Origin: Arthrobacter sp. RIT-PI-e
GTDB taxonomy: Bacteria; Actinomycetota; Actinomycetes; Actinomycetales; Micrococcaceae
DNA: 64,000 bases
NCBI RefSeq assembly: GCF_001187915.1
Contig: NZ_LGIU01000049.1
Coordinates: forward strand, 51,480-115,479
Direction: 5' to 3'
Below the pieces are notes generated by a model that worked only from the letters and a program-made list of their open reading frames with translations, did not search any database and had not been told where the DNA came from. Position numbers and translations under genes: made by a program. Shown here piece after piece: positions 26,792 to 35,858 of the stretch; position 1 is the first letter of the stretch; each line of letters starts with the position of its first letter.

Positions 26792-28459
26792 ATGAATGAT
26801 CTCGCGATCGCCCGCGCAGCCGTGGTCCGTCCCATCGAGGAGATCGCCGACACCGCAGGTATTCCGCGCGAGGCATTCGAGTTCCACGGCCGGTACAAGG
26901 CCAAGCTGGACCCCGATCTGCTGCCGGTCCGGTCAGGGCGGTCCGGCAAGGTGGTGCTGGTCACCGCCATGAGCCCCACCCCGGCCGGGGAGGGCAAGTC
27001 CACCTGCACCGTGGGACTCGCCGACTCCCTGGCACGTGCCGGGCAGTCCGTGATGATCGCCCTCCGCGAGCCGTCCCTCGGACCCGTCCTCGGGATGAAG
27101 GGCGGTGCCACCGGTGGGGGCTACTCGCAGGTGCTCCCCATGGACGAGATCAACCTGCACTTCACGGGCGACTTCCACGCCATTACCTCCGCGAACAACG
27201 TGCTGGCGGCCCTGATCGACAACCACGTCCACCAGGGCAACGAGCTCGGGATTGACCCGCGCCGCATCACCTTCAAACGGGTGCTGGACGTCAACGACCG
27301 CGCACTGCGCGAGGTGGTGATCGGCCTCGGCGGCCCCATCCAGGGGACCCCGCGCCAGGACGGGTTCGACATCACGGTGGCCTCGGAGATCATGGCGGTG
27401 TTCTGCCTGGCCACGGACCGCGAGGACCTCAGGGAACGCCTCGGGAACATCACCTTCGGCTACAGCTACGACCGCATGCCGCTCACCGTCCGGGAGCTCG
27501 GGGTCGAGGGCGCACTCGCTCTGCTGCTCAAGGACGCCATCAAGCCCAATCTCGTGCAGACCATCGCCGGCACGCCCGCGCTGGTGCACGGGGGTCCGTT
27601 CGCCAACATCGCCCACGGCTGCAACTCGGTGATCGCCACGCGGACCGCCCGGCAGCTCGCCGACGTCGTGGTCACCGAGGCAGGGTTCGGCGCGGACCTC
27701 GGTGCCGAGAAGTTCATGGACATCAAGGCCCGTGCGGCGGATCTCCCACCCGACGCCGTGGTGCTCGTGGCGACCGTCCGTGCCCTGAAGATGCACGGCG
27801 GGGTGACCCGGACGGACCTCGACGTCCCCGACACCGCAGCACTGCAGGCCGGGACGGCGAACCTCCTGCGCCACGTCCGCAACATCGAGAAGTTCGGGAT
27901 CTCCCCCGTGGTGGCGGTCAACCGGTTCACCACGGACTCGGACGAGGAACTCGCGTGGCTCCTCGACTGGTGTGCGGAGGCGGGTATCGAGGCCGCGGTG
28001 GCCGACGTCTGGGGTCAGGGCGGCGGGGGTCCGGGGGGCGACGAGCTCGCCGCGAAGGTGCTCACCGCTCTGGACCGGGACGTCGATTTCACCCCGCTCT
28101 ACCCCCTCGAGCTGTCGGTCGAGGAGAAGATCCGGACCATCGTGCGGGAGATCTACGGGGCGGACGACGTCGAGTTCTCCGCGCAGGCACGGCGGCGACT
28201 GGCCGAGATCGAGGCCAACGGGTGGTCCGGACTCCCGGTGTGCATGGCGAAGACGCAGTACTCCTTCTCCGACGACGCGAGCCTGCTCGGGGCCCCCAGC
28301 GGGTTCACCGTGCACGTCCGTGACCTGATCCCGAAGACGGGGGCAGGTTTCGTCGTGGCGCTGACCGGTTCGGTGATGACCATGCCCGGTCTCCCCAGGG
28401 AACCGGCCGCCCTGCGCATGGACGTGGACCGGGAGGGCAACGCGGTGGGGCTCTTCTGA
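26792..28459 (+). CDS. fhs: Formate-tetrahydrofolate ligase
   Basis: 555 residues, full length. It makes 10-formyl-tetrahydrofolate from formate, THF and ATP. The ATP-binding motif [10 protein letters not shown] is at residues 62-71, followed by [27 protein letters not shown], and the family block [15 protein letters not shown] is near residue 265. The [19 protein letters not shown] and [17 protein letters not shown] segments fit the C-terminal domain. It lies 25 bp after the phosphatase-like gene. Together with the glycine cleavage and serine deaminase genes 10-15 kb away it feeds the one-carbon folate pool. Its stop is 9 bp from that of the convergent DUF2306-like gene. Confidence 0.97.
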   Translation: MNDLAIARAAVVRPIEEIADTAGIPREAFEFHGRYKAKLDPDLLPVRSGRSGKVVLVTAMSPTPAGEGKSTCTVGLADSLARAGQSVMIALREPSLGPVLGMKGGATGGGYSQVLPMDEINLHFTGDFHAITSANNVLAALIDNHVHQGNELGIDPRRITFKRVLDVNDRALREVVIGLGGPIQGTPRQDGFDITVASEIMAVFCLATDREDLRERLGNITFGYSYDRMPLTVRELGVEGALALLLKDAIKPNLVQTIAGTPALVHGGPFANIAHGCNSVIATRTARQLADVVVTEAGFGADLGAEKFMDIKARAADLPPDAVVLVATVRALKMHGGVTRTDLDVPDTAALQAGTANLLRHVRNIEKFGISPVVAVNRFTTDSDEELAWLLDWCAEAGIEAAVADVWGQGGGGPGGDELAAKVLTALDRDVDFTPLYPLELSVEEKIRTIVREIYGADDVEFSAQARRRLAEIEANGWSGLPVCMAKTQYSFSDDASLLGAPSGFTVHVRDLIPKTGAGFVVALTGSVMTMPGLPREPAALRMDVDREGNAVGLF

Positions 28460-28468
28460 GCCCTGCTC

Positions 28469-28969
28469 TCAGGTGGGGTCGGGACGCAGGGATCGCGCCC
28501 GTCGTCGTGCCCGCACCCCGGAACGGTGCGGCCGCAGGGTCAGGTACAGGGCGGCCACGCTGGCGGCAACGAAGCCGCCGACGAACCAGGCGGTGGCGGG
28601 GTCCGAGGCCAGGAGTCTCGGGATGAGCCGTGACGGCACCGTCGCGGCGAACCCGAAGGCGATCAGCAGGCCGAGATAGCTGCCCACCATGTTCCCGACG
28701 TGGGAGGCCCGGTCACCGCGCACGGCACCCACGATGCCGAGGGTCACCGTGACGACGGTGAAGGCGGACAGGCCGTGCAGCCAGCTGAAGTGACCGTCGC
28801 TCACGATCCAGAAACTGCTCAGGCACACGTAGTACATCGCCGCCGCCCAGGTGTAGCCGAGCATCCGGTGCGTCCGGTCACGGCGCCTGCGCAGGATGTT
28901 GACGGGGCCGATCGTCAGTGCGTAGAGCGCCGCGACCACGTGGGTGGCGATGAGGGGGGTCCAGTCCAT
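28469..28969 (-). CDS. DUF2306-like four-helix membrane protein
   Basis: 166 residues from ATG 28969 (MDWTPLIATHVVAALYALTI). Four or five hydrophobic segments are spread over residues 5-140. The segment GPVNILRRRRDRTHRMLGYTW, with conserved His and Arg after helix 1, is characteristic of the DUF2306 family. Function is unknown. An upstream in-frame GTG at 28996 would put the coding start inside the operator palindrome, so I prefer the ATG. The C-terminal 25 residues are basic. The gene is divergent from a MerR regulator across 87 bp that hold two palindromes, so it is the likely target of that regulator. Confidence 0.8.
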   Translation of the reverse strand: MDWTPLIATHVVAALYALTIGPVNILRRRRDRTHRMLGYTWAAAMYYVCLSSFWIVSDGHFSWLHGLSAFTVVTVTLGIVGAVRGDRASHVGNMVGSYLGLLIAFGFAATVPSRLIPRLLASDPATAWFVGGFVAASVAALYLTLRPHRSGVRARRRARSLRPDPT

Positions 28970-28987
28970 GGACGTCAGGATAGTGTA

Positions 28988-29017
28988 GGTATCCACTCCT
29001 GGATACCTGGATATCCA
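28988..29017. promoter_or_regulatory. Tandem palindromic operator between DUF2306 and MerR genes
   Basis: ggtatcca-ctcc-tggatacc (28988-29007) is a perfect 8 bp inverted repeat, immediately followed by the 10 bp palindrome tggatatcca (29008-29017). The shared element tggata(t/c)c recurs. It is placed to control both divergent genes and is the probable MerR-family binding site. Confidence 0.7.
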
Positions 29018-29056
29018 CGGGGTATCGGACTATCCGTGCGGAGGAGAGGGAACCCG

Positions 29057-29707
29057 ATGAGACTCGCCGAACTCAGTGACGTGTCCGGTGTCAGCCCGGC
29101 GAGCATCAAGTTCTACCTCCGGGAGGGACTGCTCGACGCCGGGGAGCGGGTGAATTCCACCCGCGCCTCCTACGGCGAGCAGCACGTGCGGCGCCTCCGG
29201 CTGATCACCGGGCTGCGCTCGGTGGTGGGGCTGGGCCTTCCGGAGGTACGGAGGATCATCGAGGCCGCGGTGGGTGCGGACGATCTGCCCGGACGACGAC
29301 TGGCCCTGCTGGGGACGGTGCAGTCGGTGGTGCTCCGCCTGGGGGACGAGCAGCCGGACGCCTCCCCCGCCGTGGACGCCCTGCTGCGGGATCTGGACTG
29401 GCCCGACGCGCCGAGCGAGGCGCGCAGCGCGGTGGACCGGCACCTCGCGGAGATGGAAGCGGCCGGAGTGCCCGTGGACCGGACCACCCTCGCGGTGTAC
29501 GGGCGGGCGGCCGACCTCGTCGCCGACGTCCAGCTCTCCGAGACGGATGCCCGGGCGGAACTGGAGGACTTCATCCTCATGGCGGCCGTGGGCCTGCACA
29601 TGCACCAGCGGTTGATCCTCACGATCCTCGGCCTCGCCCAGGCGAGCCACTCGATCCGGCGCTACGGCCCCGGGGACCACGCCGGGCCAGGACCGGGACG
29701 GCCCTGA
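29057..29707 (+). CDS. MerR family transcriptional regulator
   Basis: 216 residues from ATG 29057 (gaggagaggg upstream). The N-terminal winged helix-turn-helix is MerR-type: MRLAELSDVSGVSPASIKFY followed by LREGLLDAGERVN and YGEQHVRRLRLITGLRSVVGLGLPEVRRI. The C-terminal 140 residues are helical, without the cysteines of metal sensors, so the ligand is unknown and probably not a metal. It is divergent from the DUF2306-like membrane gene with a palindromic operator between, which suggests autoregulation and control of that gene. The last 15 residues are Gly/Pro-rich. Confidence 0.9.
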   Translation: MRLAELSDVSGVSPASIKFYLREGLLDAGERVNSTRASYGEQHVRRLRLITGLRSVVGLGLPEVRRIIEAAVGADDLPGRRLALLGTVQSVVLRLGDEQPDASPAVDALLRDLDWPDAPSEARSAVDRHLAEMEAAGVPVDRTTLAVYGRAADLVADVQLSETDARAELEDFILMAAVGLHMHQRLILTILGLAQASHSIRRYGPGDHAGPGPGRP

Positions 29708-29817
29708 GGCGTCCTCTCCGAAGGATCCGCCGGACCGCTCCTCGCCCACCCGCCCGCGGACGCGCCCGGACCCTTCTCGACCCACAGCAGCGGGCAGCGG
29801 GCCGTTAGGCTCGGTGG

Positions 29818-31409
29818 ATGGCCTCAGGTACGGGAAGGCGCGGACCCTTCCGCATCGGCGTCCCCTCCCGTGCGGACCCCGTGCTGAAGCAGCTGGTGGA
29901 GGGTGTCGGAGGTCCGCTGGGCCGGCACGCGGACCCGGGCCGGACGGCTCCCGCCTGGTTCACGGTGCAGCGCGTGCTCATCCTCCTCACCACGGGTGCC
30001 GTGGTGCTGGCCGTCCTCGTGAAGAACCCGTGCCGCGTGGACGGGTGGTCCTCGCCCGACTACTTCTACCGCGCCTGCTACTCGGACTGGGCGGAGCTGT
30101 ACCGCAGCAGGGGGTTCGGTGACGGGGTGCTGCCCTTCATCACCCCGGGCACACTGTTCGAGTACCCCGTGCTGCTGGGTCTGCTGGCCTCGGGTACCGC
30201 GCTGCTCGTGGACCTGCTCGGCGGCGGGACGGGCCCGGAGGCGCGGACGCTCCTCTACTTCGACGTCAACGCGGTGCTCCTGGCCGTGGTCTGGCTCCTG
30301 ACCGTCCTCGCCACGCTCCGCCTGTCGAGCCGGCGCCCGTGGGACGCCGCGATCGTCGCCGTCTCGCCGGTGGTCATCCTCGCCGGCACCATCAACTGGG
30401 ATCTGTGGGCGGTGCTGCTGGCCACCGTGGGGATGCTGGCCTTCGCACGGAACCACCCACTCCTCGCGGGTGCTCTCTGGGGTCTCGGCACCGCCGTCAA
30501 GCTGTATCCGGTACTGCTGCTCGGGGCGGTCCTGGTGCTGCCGCTGCGCCCCGGCCTGTACCGGCCCCTGCTCCTCGCGGCCGGAGGTACGGCCCTCACC
30601 TGGTGCGCCGTCAACCTGCCGTTCCTGCTGAGGGATCCCACTGCCTGGGCCTACTTCCTCACCTTCTCCGAGACACGACCGGCGGGGGTCTCCCCCGGGT
30701 GGTACGTCTTCACCCAGCTGGCCGGCCAGCGGGGCCCGCCGTCCTGTCCCCGTCCGTGATCAACGGCGGGGCCCTGGGACTGTTCCTGCTCGCCTGCGGG
30801 GCGATCGCGGTCCTCACGCTCCGAGCCGCACGGCGCCCGCGTCTGGCCCAGCTCGCGCTGCTGATCGTCGGGGCATTCGTGCTCTGCAACAAGGTGTACT
30901 CGCCCCAGTACGCGCTGTGGTTGATCCCCCTCGTCGCGCTCGCGGTGCCGCGCTGGCGCGTGGTGCTCCTCTGGCAGCTCGCCGAGGTGCTGCACTGGTG
31001 GGCGGTCTGGCTCTATCTCGCCGGACGGACGGCTGGGGGGCTTCCCGAGCACAACCTCGGCCTGGACGTCTACGCACTCGCCGTGGCAGTCCATATTCTT
31101 GCAACGGCATACATCATGGCCGTGGTGGTACGGGACATCGTCCGGCCCCACCGTGACGTCGTCCGGCGGATCGGCATCGACGATCCGCAGGGAGGCCCCT
31201 TCGACGGCCGACCCGACCGTCGCCCGCGTCGCGTAGGTACGACGGCGGCGAGCGCGACCGGACGGGGTCCGGGGCGCGCGGCTCCGCTAGGCTGGCAGGA
31301 TCGCGAGGGGACTCCGCGCCTCCCGGCCTCCCCGGGCCCGCGAGGAGGGACGGCGTCCCGTCCCGGACCGAGCGGAACCCCGTCCCCACCAGCGGAAGAT
31401 GTCCAGTGA
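29818..31409 (+). pseudogene. GT87/DUF2029-like polyprenyl-linked mannosyltransferase, interrupted by a frameshift
   Basis: A multi-helix membrane protein read in two frames. Part one (29818 to a TGA at 30757-30759) carries the ArnT/GT87-like features DGWSSPDYFYRACYSDW, EYPVLLGLL and GLGTAVKLYPVLLLGAVLVL. Part two resumes one base back near 30740 as VLSPSVINGGALGLFLLACG and holds NKVYSPQYALWLIPLVALA and LAEVLHWWAVWLYL, hallmarks of the same family. Restoring one base in the ggggccc region (30728-30745) joins them into about 530 residues. Such enzymes add mannose from polyprenyl phosphate to envelope glycans. The end overlaps the FemX-like start by 4 bp, so the two are an operon. Confidence 0.8.
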
Positions 31410-32536
31410 GTGCACCACCCCTGACCTACACCCGGCTCGATCGCACCGCCTTCGAGGAGATCGCGGACGCACACCCGGAGGTTGTCATCCCCCTCGAGCA
31501 GAGCCCGCACTGGGTGGAGTTCGAGAACGCCCTGGGACGCACCCCGCTGGGGATCTGGGCCTACCGTGACGCGGCGGGTTCCCTCGTGGCGACGGCGAGT
31601 TTCCTCCACGTGGTGCGGCGGCTCCGCGAGTCCGTGGTGGTGGTGAACGGACCTGTGTGGTTCGGCGAGCGCACTCCTGCCGCCGAGCGGCTCCTCCTCG
31701 GGACGATCAGGCAGCAGTTCCTCGACCGGGCGGGGATGGACCCGCTCTACGTGCGGCTGCAGGTGGCCACGCCCCAGCCCCCGGCCACCGGCCCGATCGA
31801 GCACGGCTGGTACGAACGCGAGATCGTGGTGGATCTCACGCCGTCCGAGGGTGAGATCCTCAAGGGTTTCCGGCCCAATGCACGCAACAGCATCCGCCGT
31901 GCGCAGCGGAACGGGGTGGAGGTCCGGCATGTTCCCCGCGAGGAATGGGCCGGGGTGTTCGCCACCCAGCTGTACCCGATCATGCAGGAGACCGCGGAAC
32001 GCGACGGCTTCGTGTCCTTCGACTCCTCCTACTACGAGACCCTGCTCACGGTGCTCGGGGACCATCTCCGGCTCCTGGTGGCGTACCAGGACGGAACCCC
32101 GCTGAGCTGGCTGATCACCACGGAGTACCGCGGGTACTCCGTGTACTACTTCGCCGGGAGCACGCACGCGGCCCGCACCACCTTCGCGCCGTACCTGCTG
32201 CTCTGGGAGACCTTCCGGACGCTGAAGAGCGCCGGGAACACCGCATGCGGCCTGACCGGCATCGTGAGCGAGAACTATCCCGGCCTGGCGAACGTGACCA
32301 CGTTCAAGCGGAACTTCTCGAAGCAGGTGGTGGTGGTTCCCACCACCTACGACGTCCCGCTCCACCCGCGGCGGTACCGCGCCGTGGCCGCCCTGCTGCG
32401 GGCACGGCGCACCGCGCCCACCCTGGTACGGGCTGCCGTACGGCGTGCCGGCGGGCTGGTGCGCGGCGCCGCAGCAGGAGAGGGCGCAGCACAGCTCACA
32501 CCACGAGGAACCGCACAGGACAGCTCGACGAGCTGA
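31406..32536 (+). CDS. FemX/FemAB-like peptidoglycan bridge aminoacyltransferase
   Basis: 376 residues from GTG 31406, which overlaps the previous stop (GTGA). Fem-type ligases transfer amino acids from tRNA to the lipid II stem peptide. Two GNAT-like subdomains are seen: LEQSPHWVEFENALGR and VVVVNGPVWFGE in the first, and ILKGFRPNARNSIRRAQRNGVEV, YDG-like FDSSYYETLLTVLGD and YYFAGSTHAARTTFAPYLLLWETF in the second. GLTGIVSENYPGLANVTTFKRNF is the conserved C-terminal block. No coiled-coil insertion is present, so it is closer to FemX than to Staphylococcus FemA. The amino acid it transfers cannot be predicted. Neighbouring envelope genes agree with this role. Confidence 0.88.
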   Translation: MSAPPLTYTRLDRTAFEEIADAHPEVVIPLEQSPHWVEFENALGRTPLGIWAYRDAAGSLVATASFLHVVRRLRESVVVVNGPVWFGERTPAAERLLLGTIRQQFLDRAGMDPLYVRLQVATPQPPATGPIEHGWYEREIVVDLTPSEGEILKGFRPNARNSIRRAQRNGVEVRHVPREEWAGVFATQLYPIMQETAERDGFVSFDSSYYETLLTVLGDHLRLLVAYQDGTPLSWLITTEYRGYSVYYFAGSTHAARTTFAPYLLLWETFRTLKSAGNTACGLTGIVSENYPGLANVTTFKRNFSKQVVVVPTTYDVPLHPRRYRAVAALLRARRTAPTLVRAAVRRAGGLVRGAAAGEGAAQLTPRGTAQDSSTS

Positions 32537-32573
32537 CGCCGGGTCGGGCGGTGTGCCGTTCCGACCCGGCGTC
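32535..32573 (+). terminator. Strong hairpin after the FemX-like gene
   Basis: Perfect 13 bp stem gacgccgggtcgg / ccgacccggcgtc with a 13-base loop, starting within the stop codon. No T-run, but stem strength suits an actinobacterial terminator. Confidence 0.6.
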
Positions 32574-32599
32574 GTCCCGCTCCCACGAAAGGACGCACC

Positions 32600-34039
32600 A
32601 TGCCCGATGTCGAGGTCGTAGGCGCCGGACCCAACGGTCTGGCGGCCGCCGTCGTGATGGCGCGGGCGGGGCTGTCCGTGCGCGTCCACGAGGCTGCGCC
32701 GACCATCGGTGGTGGATCGCGCACCGTGGAACTGATGGAGAAGGACCACCTCCATGACTTCTGCTCCGCCGTGCACCCCATGGCGCTCGCCTCACCCTTC
32801 TTCCGCGCCTTCGGACTGAGCCGCCGGATCGGGTTCGCCGTCCCGGAGGTCTCCTTCGCCCACCCGCTCGACGGCGGCCGGGCCGGGATCGCCCACCGCA
32901 GCATGGACAGGACCGTCGAGGGGCTGGGCGTGGACGGGGAGGTGTACCGGAGGCTCGTGGAGCCGCTGAGCCGGCTCGACGAGGACATTCTCGAGTTCAC
33001 CCTGAACTCGGTGCTCCGGATCCCGAGGAACCCCGTGGCCGCGGTGCGCTTCGGCCTCGCGGTACTGGACCAGGGACTGCCCACCTGGAACCGGCGTTTC
33101 ACCACGGACGAGGCAAAGGCGCTCGTGACGGGCGTCATGGCGCATCCCGTGGGCACGCTGCCCTCCTTCGCGGGCGCGGGCGCCGGGCTGGCACTGAACC
33201 TCCTGGCGCACACGGTGGGCTGGGCCATCCCGGTGGGCGGTTCGCAGGCCATCGCGGATGCCATGGCGCTCGACATCCTGCAGCACGGCGGGGTGATCGT
33301 CACCGACAGCCGGATCGACTCCCTCGCCGAGGTCTCCGACGCACGCGTGGCCCTGCTCGACGTGGCGCCGTCCACCTTCCGGGCCATGTCCCGTGGCCGC
33401 CTCCCGTCCGGGTACCGCGCGGCGCTGAAGGCCTTCACCTACGGGAACGCGGCCTGCAAGGTGGACTTCATTCTCTCCGGTCCCGTGCCGTGGACCCACC
33501 CGGACCTGCACCGGGCCGGGACGGCACACCTCGGGGGTCCCCGGGAGGAGATCGCGGCGGGGGAGAAGTCGGTGAACCAGGGGCGGCACCCGGACAGCCC
33601 CTACGTGCTCCTGTCCCAGCCGTCCTCCTTCGATCCCACCCGGGCACCGGAGGGCAGGCACGTGCTGTGGACGTACTGCCACGTGCCCCGCGGGTCCACC
33701 CGCGACATGGCCGAGGCCATCACCGCGCAGATCGAGCGTTTCGCGCCGGGCTTCCGGGACGTGGTGGTCCGCACCCACACCACCACCGCGCAGGAGCTCG
33801 AGGCGTACAACTCCAACTACGTGGGCGGCGACTTCAGCAGCGGGGCGGTGAACCTGCGCCAGATCATCGCCCGCCCCGTGCCGTCCCTCCAGCCGTGGGC
33901 CACGCCGCTCGACGGCGTCTACCTCTGCTCCCAGTCCACGTCCCCGGGTCCGGGGGTGCACGGCATGGCCGGGTTCAACGCCGCGAGGCTGGCCCTGGGA
34001 CGGGAGTTCGGGCTGCCCGTCCCCGCACTCGGGCCCTGA
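32600..34039 (+). CDS. Phytoene dehydrogenase-like FAD/NAD(P) oxidoreductase
   Basis: 479 residues, ATG 32600 with aaagga upstream. The N-terminal dinucleotide fold VEVVGAGPNGLAAAVVMARAG (from residue 4) and the E-rich strand VHEAAPTIGGGSRT are those of the CrtI/amine-oxidase superfamily (COG1233). The C-terminal block LDGVYLCSQSTSPGPGVHGMAGFNAARLAL is the conserved FAD-contact motif of this group. Carotenoid enzymes CrtI usually lie with crtB and crtE; none are here, so it is more likely a stand-alone redox protein of the PYROXD2-like branch. The substrate is unknown. The gene is bounded by a strong hairpin upstream. Confidence 0.88.
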   Translation: MPDVEVVGAGPNGLAAAVVMARAGLSVRVHEAAPTIGGGSRTVELMEKDHLHDFCSAVHPMALASPFFRAFGLSRRIGFAVPEVSFAHPLDGGRAGIAHRSMDRTVEGLGVDGEVYRRLVEPLSRLDEDILEFTLNSVLRIPRNPVAAVRFGLAVLDQGLPTWNRRFTTDEAKALVTGVMAHPVGTLPSFAGAGAGLALNLLAHTVGWAIPVGGSQAIADAMALDILQHGGVIVTDSRIDSLAEVSDARVALLDVAPSTFRAMSRGRLPSGYRAALKAFTYGNAACKVDFILSGPVPWTHPDLHRAGTAHLGGPREEIAAGEKSVNQGRHPDSPYVLLSQPSSFDPTRAPEGRHVLWTYCHVPRGSTRDMAEAITAQIERFAPGFRDVVVRTHTTTAQELEAYNSNYVGGDFSSGAVNLRQIIARPVPSLQPWATPLDGVYLCSQSTSPGPGVHGMAGFNAARLALGREFGLPVPALGP

Positions 34040-34168
34040 CCGTCCCGACCGCGCATCCCCCGGCTGTGGAGGTGCTCACCGAACCGTTGGATCAGGGCCT
34101 CCGCAGGAATTCGCACGCAACGGCGGATGCACTCGGTGGTGATCGTGATATCTGGCACTGTATGAGAC

Positions 34169-34966
34169 ATGACTTCCGAACCTGATGCACGCGTGGCCCT
34201 CGTCATCGAGGACGACGCCGATGTGCGCCAACTGCTGGTCATGACCCTCGGCATGAACGGGTTCACCATCTTCGAGGCGGCGAACGGGCGCCAGGGTGTT
34301 GCGCTGGTCCGGGAGCACCAGCCGGATCTCGTGACCCTGGACCTGAATCTCCCGGACATCGACGGCGTGGAGGTGTGCCGGCAGATCCGCCCCCTCACCG
34401 ACGCCTACGTCATCATGATCACCGCACGCCAGGACGAGATCGACCGCCTGATCGGCCTGGAGATCGGCGCCGACGACTTCGTGGTCAAACCCTTCAGCCC
34501 CCGTGAGGTGGGCGCACGGGTCAATGCCATGTTCCGGCGTCCTCGGAGCACCGTGCGCAACGTGACCCAGCCACTGATCAAGGCGGGGACGGAGCGGAGC
34601 GCACCCGAGGCGCCCTCCGCTCCACCGGTGTCCCCCGAACAGGACGACGTCGAGGGGCTGTTGCGGCACGGCCCCCTCAGCATCGACCAGGAGGGCCGCA
34701 TCGCCCTGCTCGACGGCGTGGAGCTCCCGCTCACGCGCATCGAGTTCGACCTCCTGGCCGCCCTCGTCTCCGGACCGCGACGCGTCTGGCAGCGGGAGAC
34801 CCTGCTCTCACGCATCTGGGGTGACGGCTGGGTCAACGACCAGCACCTCGTGGAGGTCCACATCCGCAACCTGCGGAAGAAACTGGGCGAGGACACCAAG
34901 GCCCCGCGCTTCATCCGCACCGTACGCGGCGTGGGTTACCGGATGATGCCGGCCAGCGCCGACTGA
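34169..34966 (+). CDS. OmpR/PhoB family response regulator (orphan)
   Basis: 265 residues. The receiver domain (about 8-120) has the acidic pair ED/DD at the top, phospho-acceptor Asp58 in VTLDLNLPDIDG, Thr85 in MITA and Lys107 in VVKPFSP. A Pro/Ser linker (about 118-160) leads to a winged-helix DNA-binding domain (about 165-263) with VWQRETLLSRIWG and RNLRKKLGEDTKAPRFIRTVRGVGYRM. No histidine kinase is near. Its 3' end overlaps by 31 bp the 3' end of a convergent HPt-like gene, which may be a partner or only a neighbour. The kinase could be elsewhere. Confidence 0.93.
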   Translation: MTSEPDARVALVIEDDADVRQLLVMTLGMNGFTIFEAANGRQGVALVREHQPDLVTLDLNLPDIDGVEVCRQIRPLTDAYVIMITARQDEIDRLIGLEIGADDFVVKPFSPREVGARVNAMFRRPRSTVRNVTQPLIKAGTERSAPEAPSAPPVSPEQDDVEGLLRHGPLSIDQEGRIALLDGVELPLTRIEFDLLAALVSGPRRVWQRETLLSRIWGDGWVNDQHLVEVHIRNLRKKLGEDTKAPRFIRTVRGVGYRMMPASAD

Positions 34967-35376
34967 AATTCACCGGCGAGGGCGCGCAGGCGGTCCACGA
35001 GCGCCGCGTGGGAGGTGGGGTCGGTGACCAGGTCCAGGGCCACCGACGAGTACTCGGCCAGGCGGCGCGCGCCCACCATGGACGCACTGACGTTGAGGCT
35101 GAGGATGGCCACCACGGCAGCCTCGGAGTCCTGCGACCTGAAGGCCTCCTCGATGCCCGCGATACGCTCCGGGAGCATCCGGGCGAAGAGGGTGGCGAAC
35201 TGGAGGGCTCCGGTGGGGTTGTCCAGTTCCTCCGCGAGGCTGTCGTAGACGCCCCGGTCGAGGACGGGGAGAGGGAGCAGGTGCTCACCGTGCAGGGCGT
35301 CGGACCGTGCATGGTCGGGGCCGTGGTGCACGTGTGTCCTCGCGTCGTCGTGCTTCGGCCGGTTCCAGAGCATCAT
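34936..35376 (-). CDS. HPt-domain-like protein without the phospho-accepting histidine
   Basis: 146 residues from ATG 35376 (gggggag upstream; ATG at 35382 or 35373 are alternatives). Residues 40-140 have the HPt four-helix pattern, ending LALDLV-like helices, and SASMVGARRLAEY matches the SAxxVGA end of HPt helix 2. In that alignment the histidine of AHSLKG is Leu92 and the lysine is Asn95, in ILSLNVSASMVGA. So the protein cannot relay phosphate in the usual way. The N-terminal 35 residues are polar and His-rich. It is convergent with the orphan response regulator and overlaps it. It may bind the receiver without phosphotransfer; this is an inference. Confidence 0.7.
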   Translation of the reverse strand: MMLWNRPKHDDARTHVHHGPDHARSDALHGEHLLPLPVLDRGVYDSLAEELDNPTGALQFATLFARMLPERIAGIEEAFRSQDSEAAVVAILSLNVSASMVGARRLAEYSSVALDLVTDPTSHAALVDRLRALAGEFQSALAGIIR

Positions 35377-35858
35377 GGGCATCTCCCCCACGAGTACGCC
35401 GAGTGGTCCGGGGTACGGAGGGTGCTGTGGGCGCACCGGCTCGCCGGGGTCGCGGGCGGGAAGCCGATCGTGCTCATACCTGCTCCTCTCGCCGTCATGG
35501 GTTCTCCGCGGTGCACCTCCGCGGGTGGGTCCGGGATGGGGTGTCCCAGAACTCCACTGTGTACCACGCGGATGAAATGGGCCGTCGGGCAAACCCGAAA
35601 GAAAACCGAAGAAACGGCGAAGGTCACCGGGTGCGGCGGCGTCCGTGCCGGCCGACCACTCGGGAGAAGGTACGGGGACCACCCGGGAAGGGTCTGCGGC
35701 CATGTGCTGTGCAGGTCGGCATCCTGCACGCCGCGCCGTCACGCAGCCCTCGTCCCCGCTGACGGCAGAACTCGAGCCGGACGCCGAGGCCGTACGGCCG
35801 GCGGCGCCCCGTCGCGGTCCGGGCGCGGCACTGCCGGGCCCGGACGCCGCCCATGCTC
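35377..35858. other. Intergenic region between the HPt-like and LLM genes
   Basis: 482 bp with no supported gene. It must contain the promoter of the HPt-like gene. A less GC-rich stretch around 35580-35625 has the small inverted repeat tcggg-caaa-cccga. Open frames here are GC-frame shadows without motifs or ribosome sites. Confidence 0.6.

Noticed and set aside
28970..28996. GTG 28996 as the DUF2306 start
   Set aside because: It would place the coding start within the operator palindrome; ATG 28969 starts directly with the family N-terminus.
32600..34039. Carotenoid CrtI
   Set aside because: The fold matches but no crtB or crtE neighbours exist, so a generic CrtI-like oxidoreductase is the safer call.
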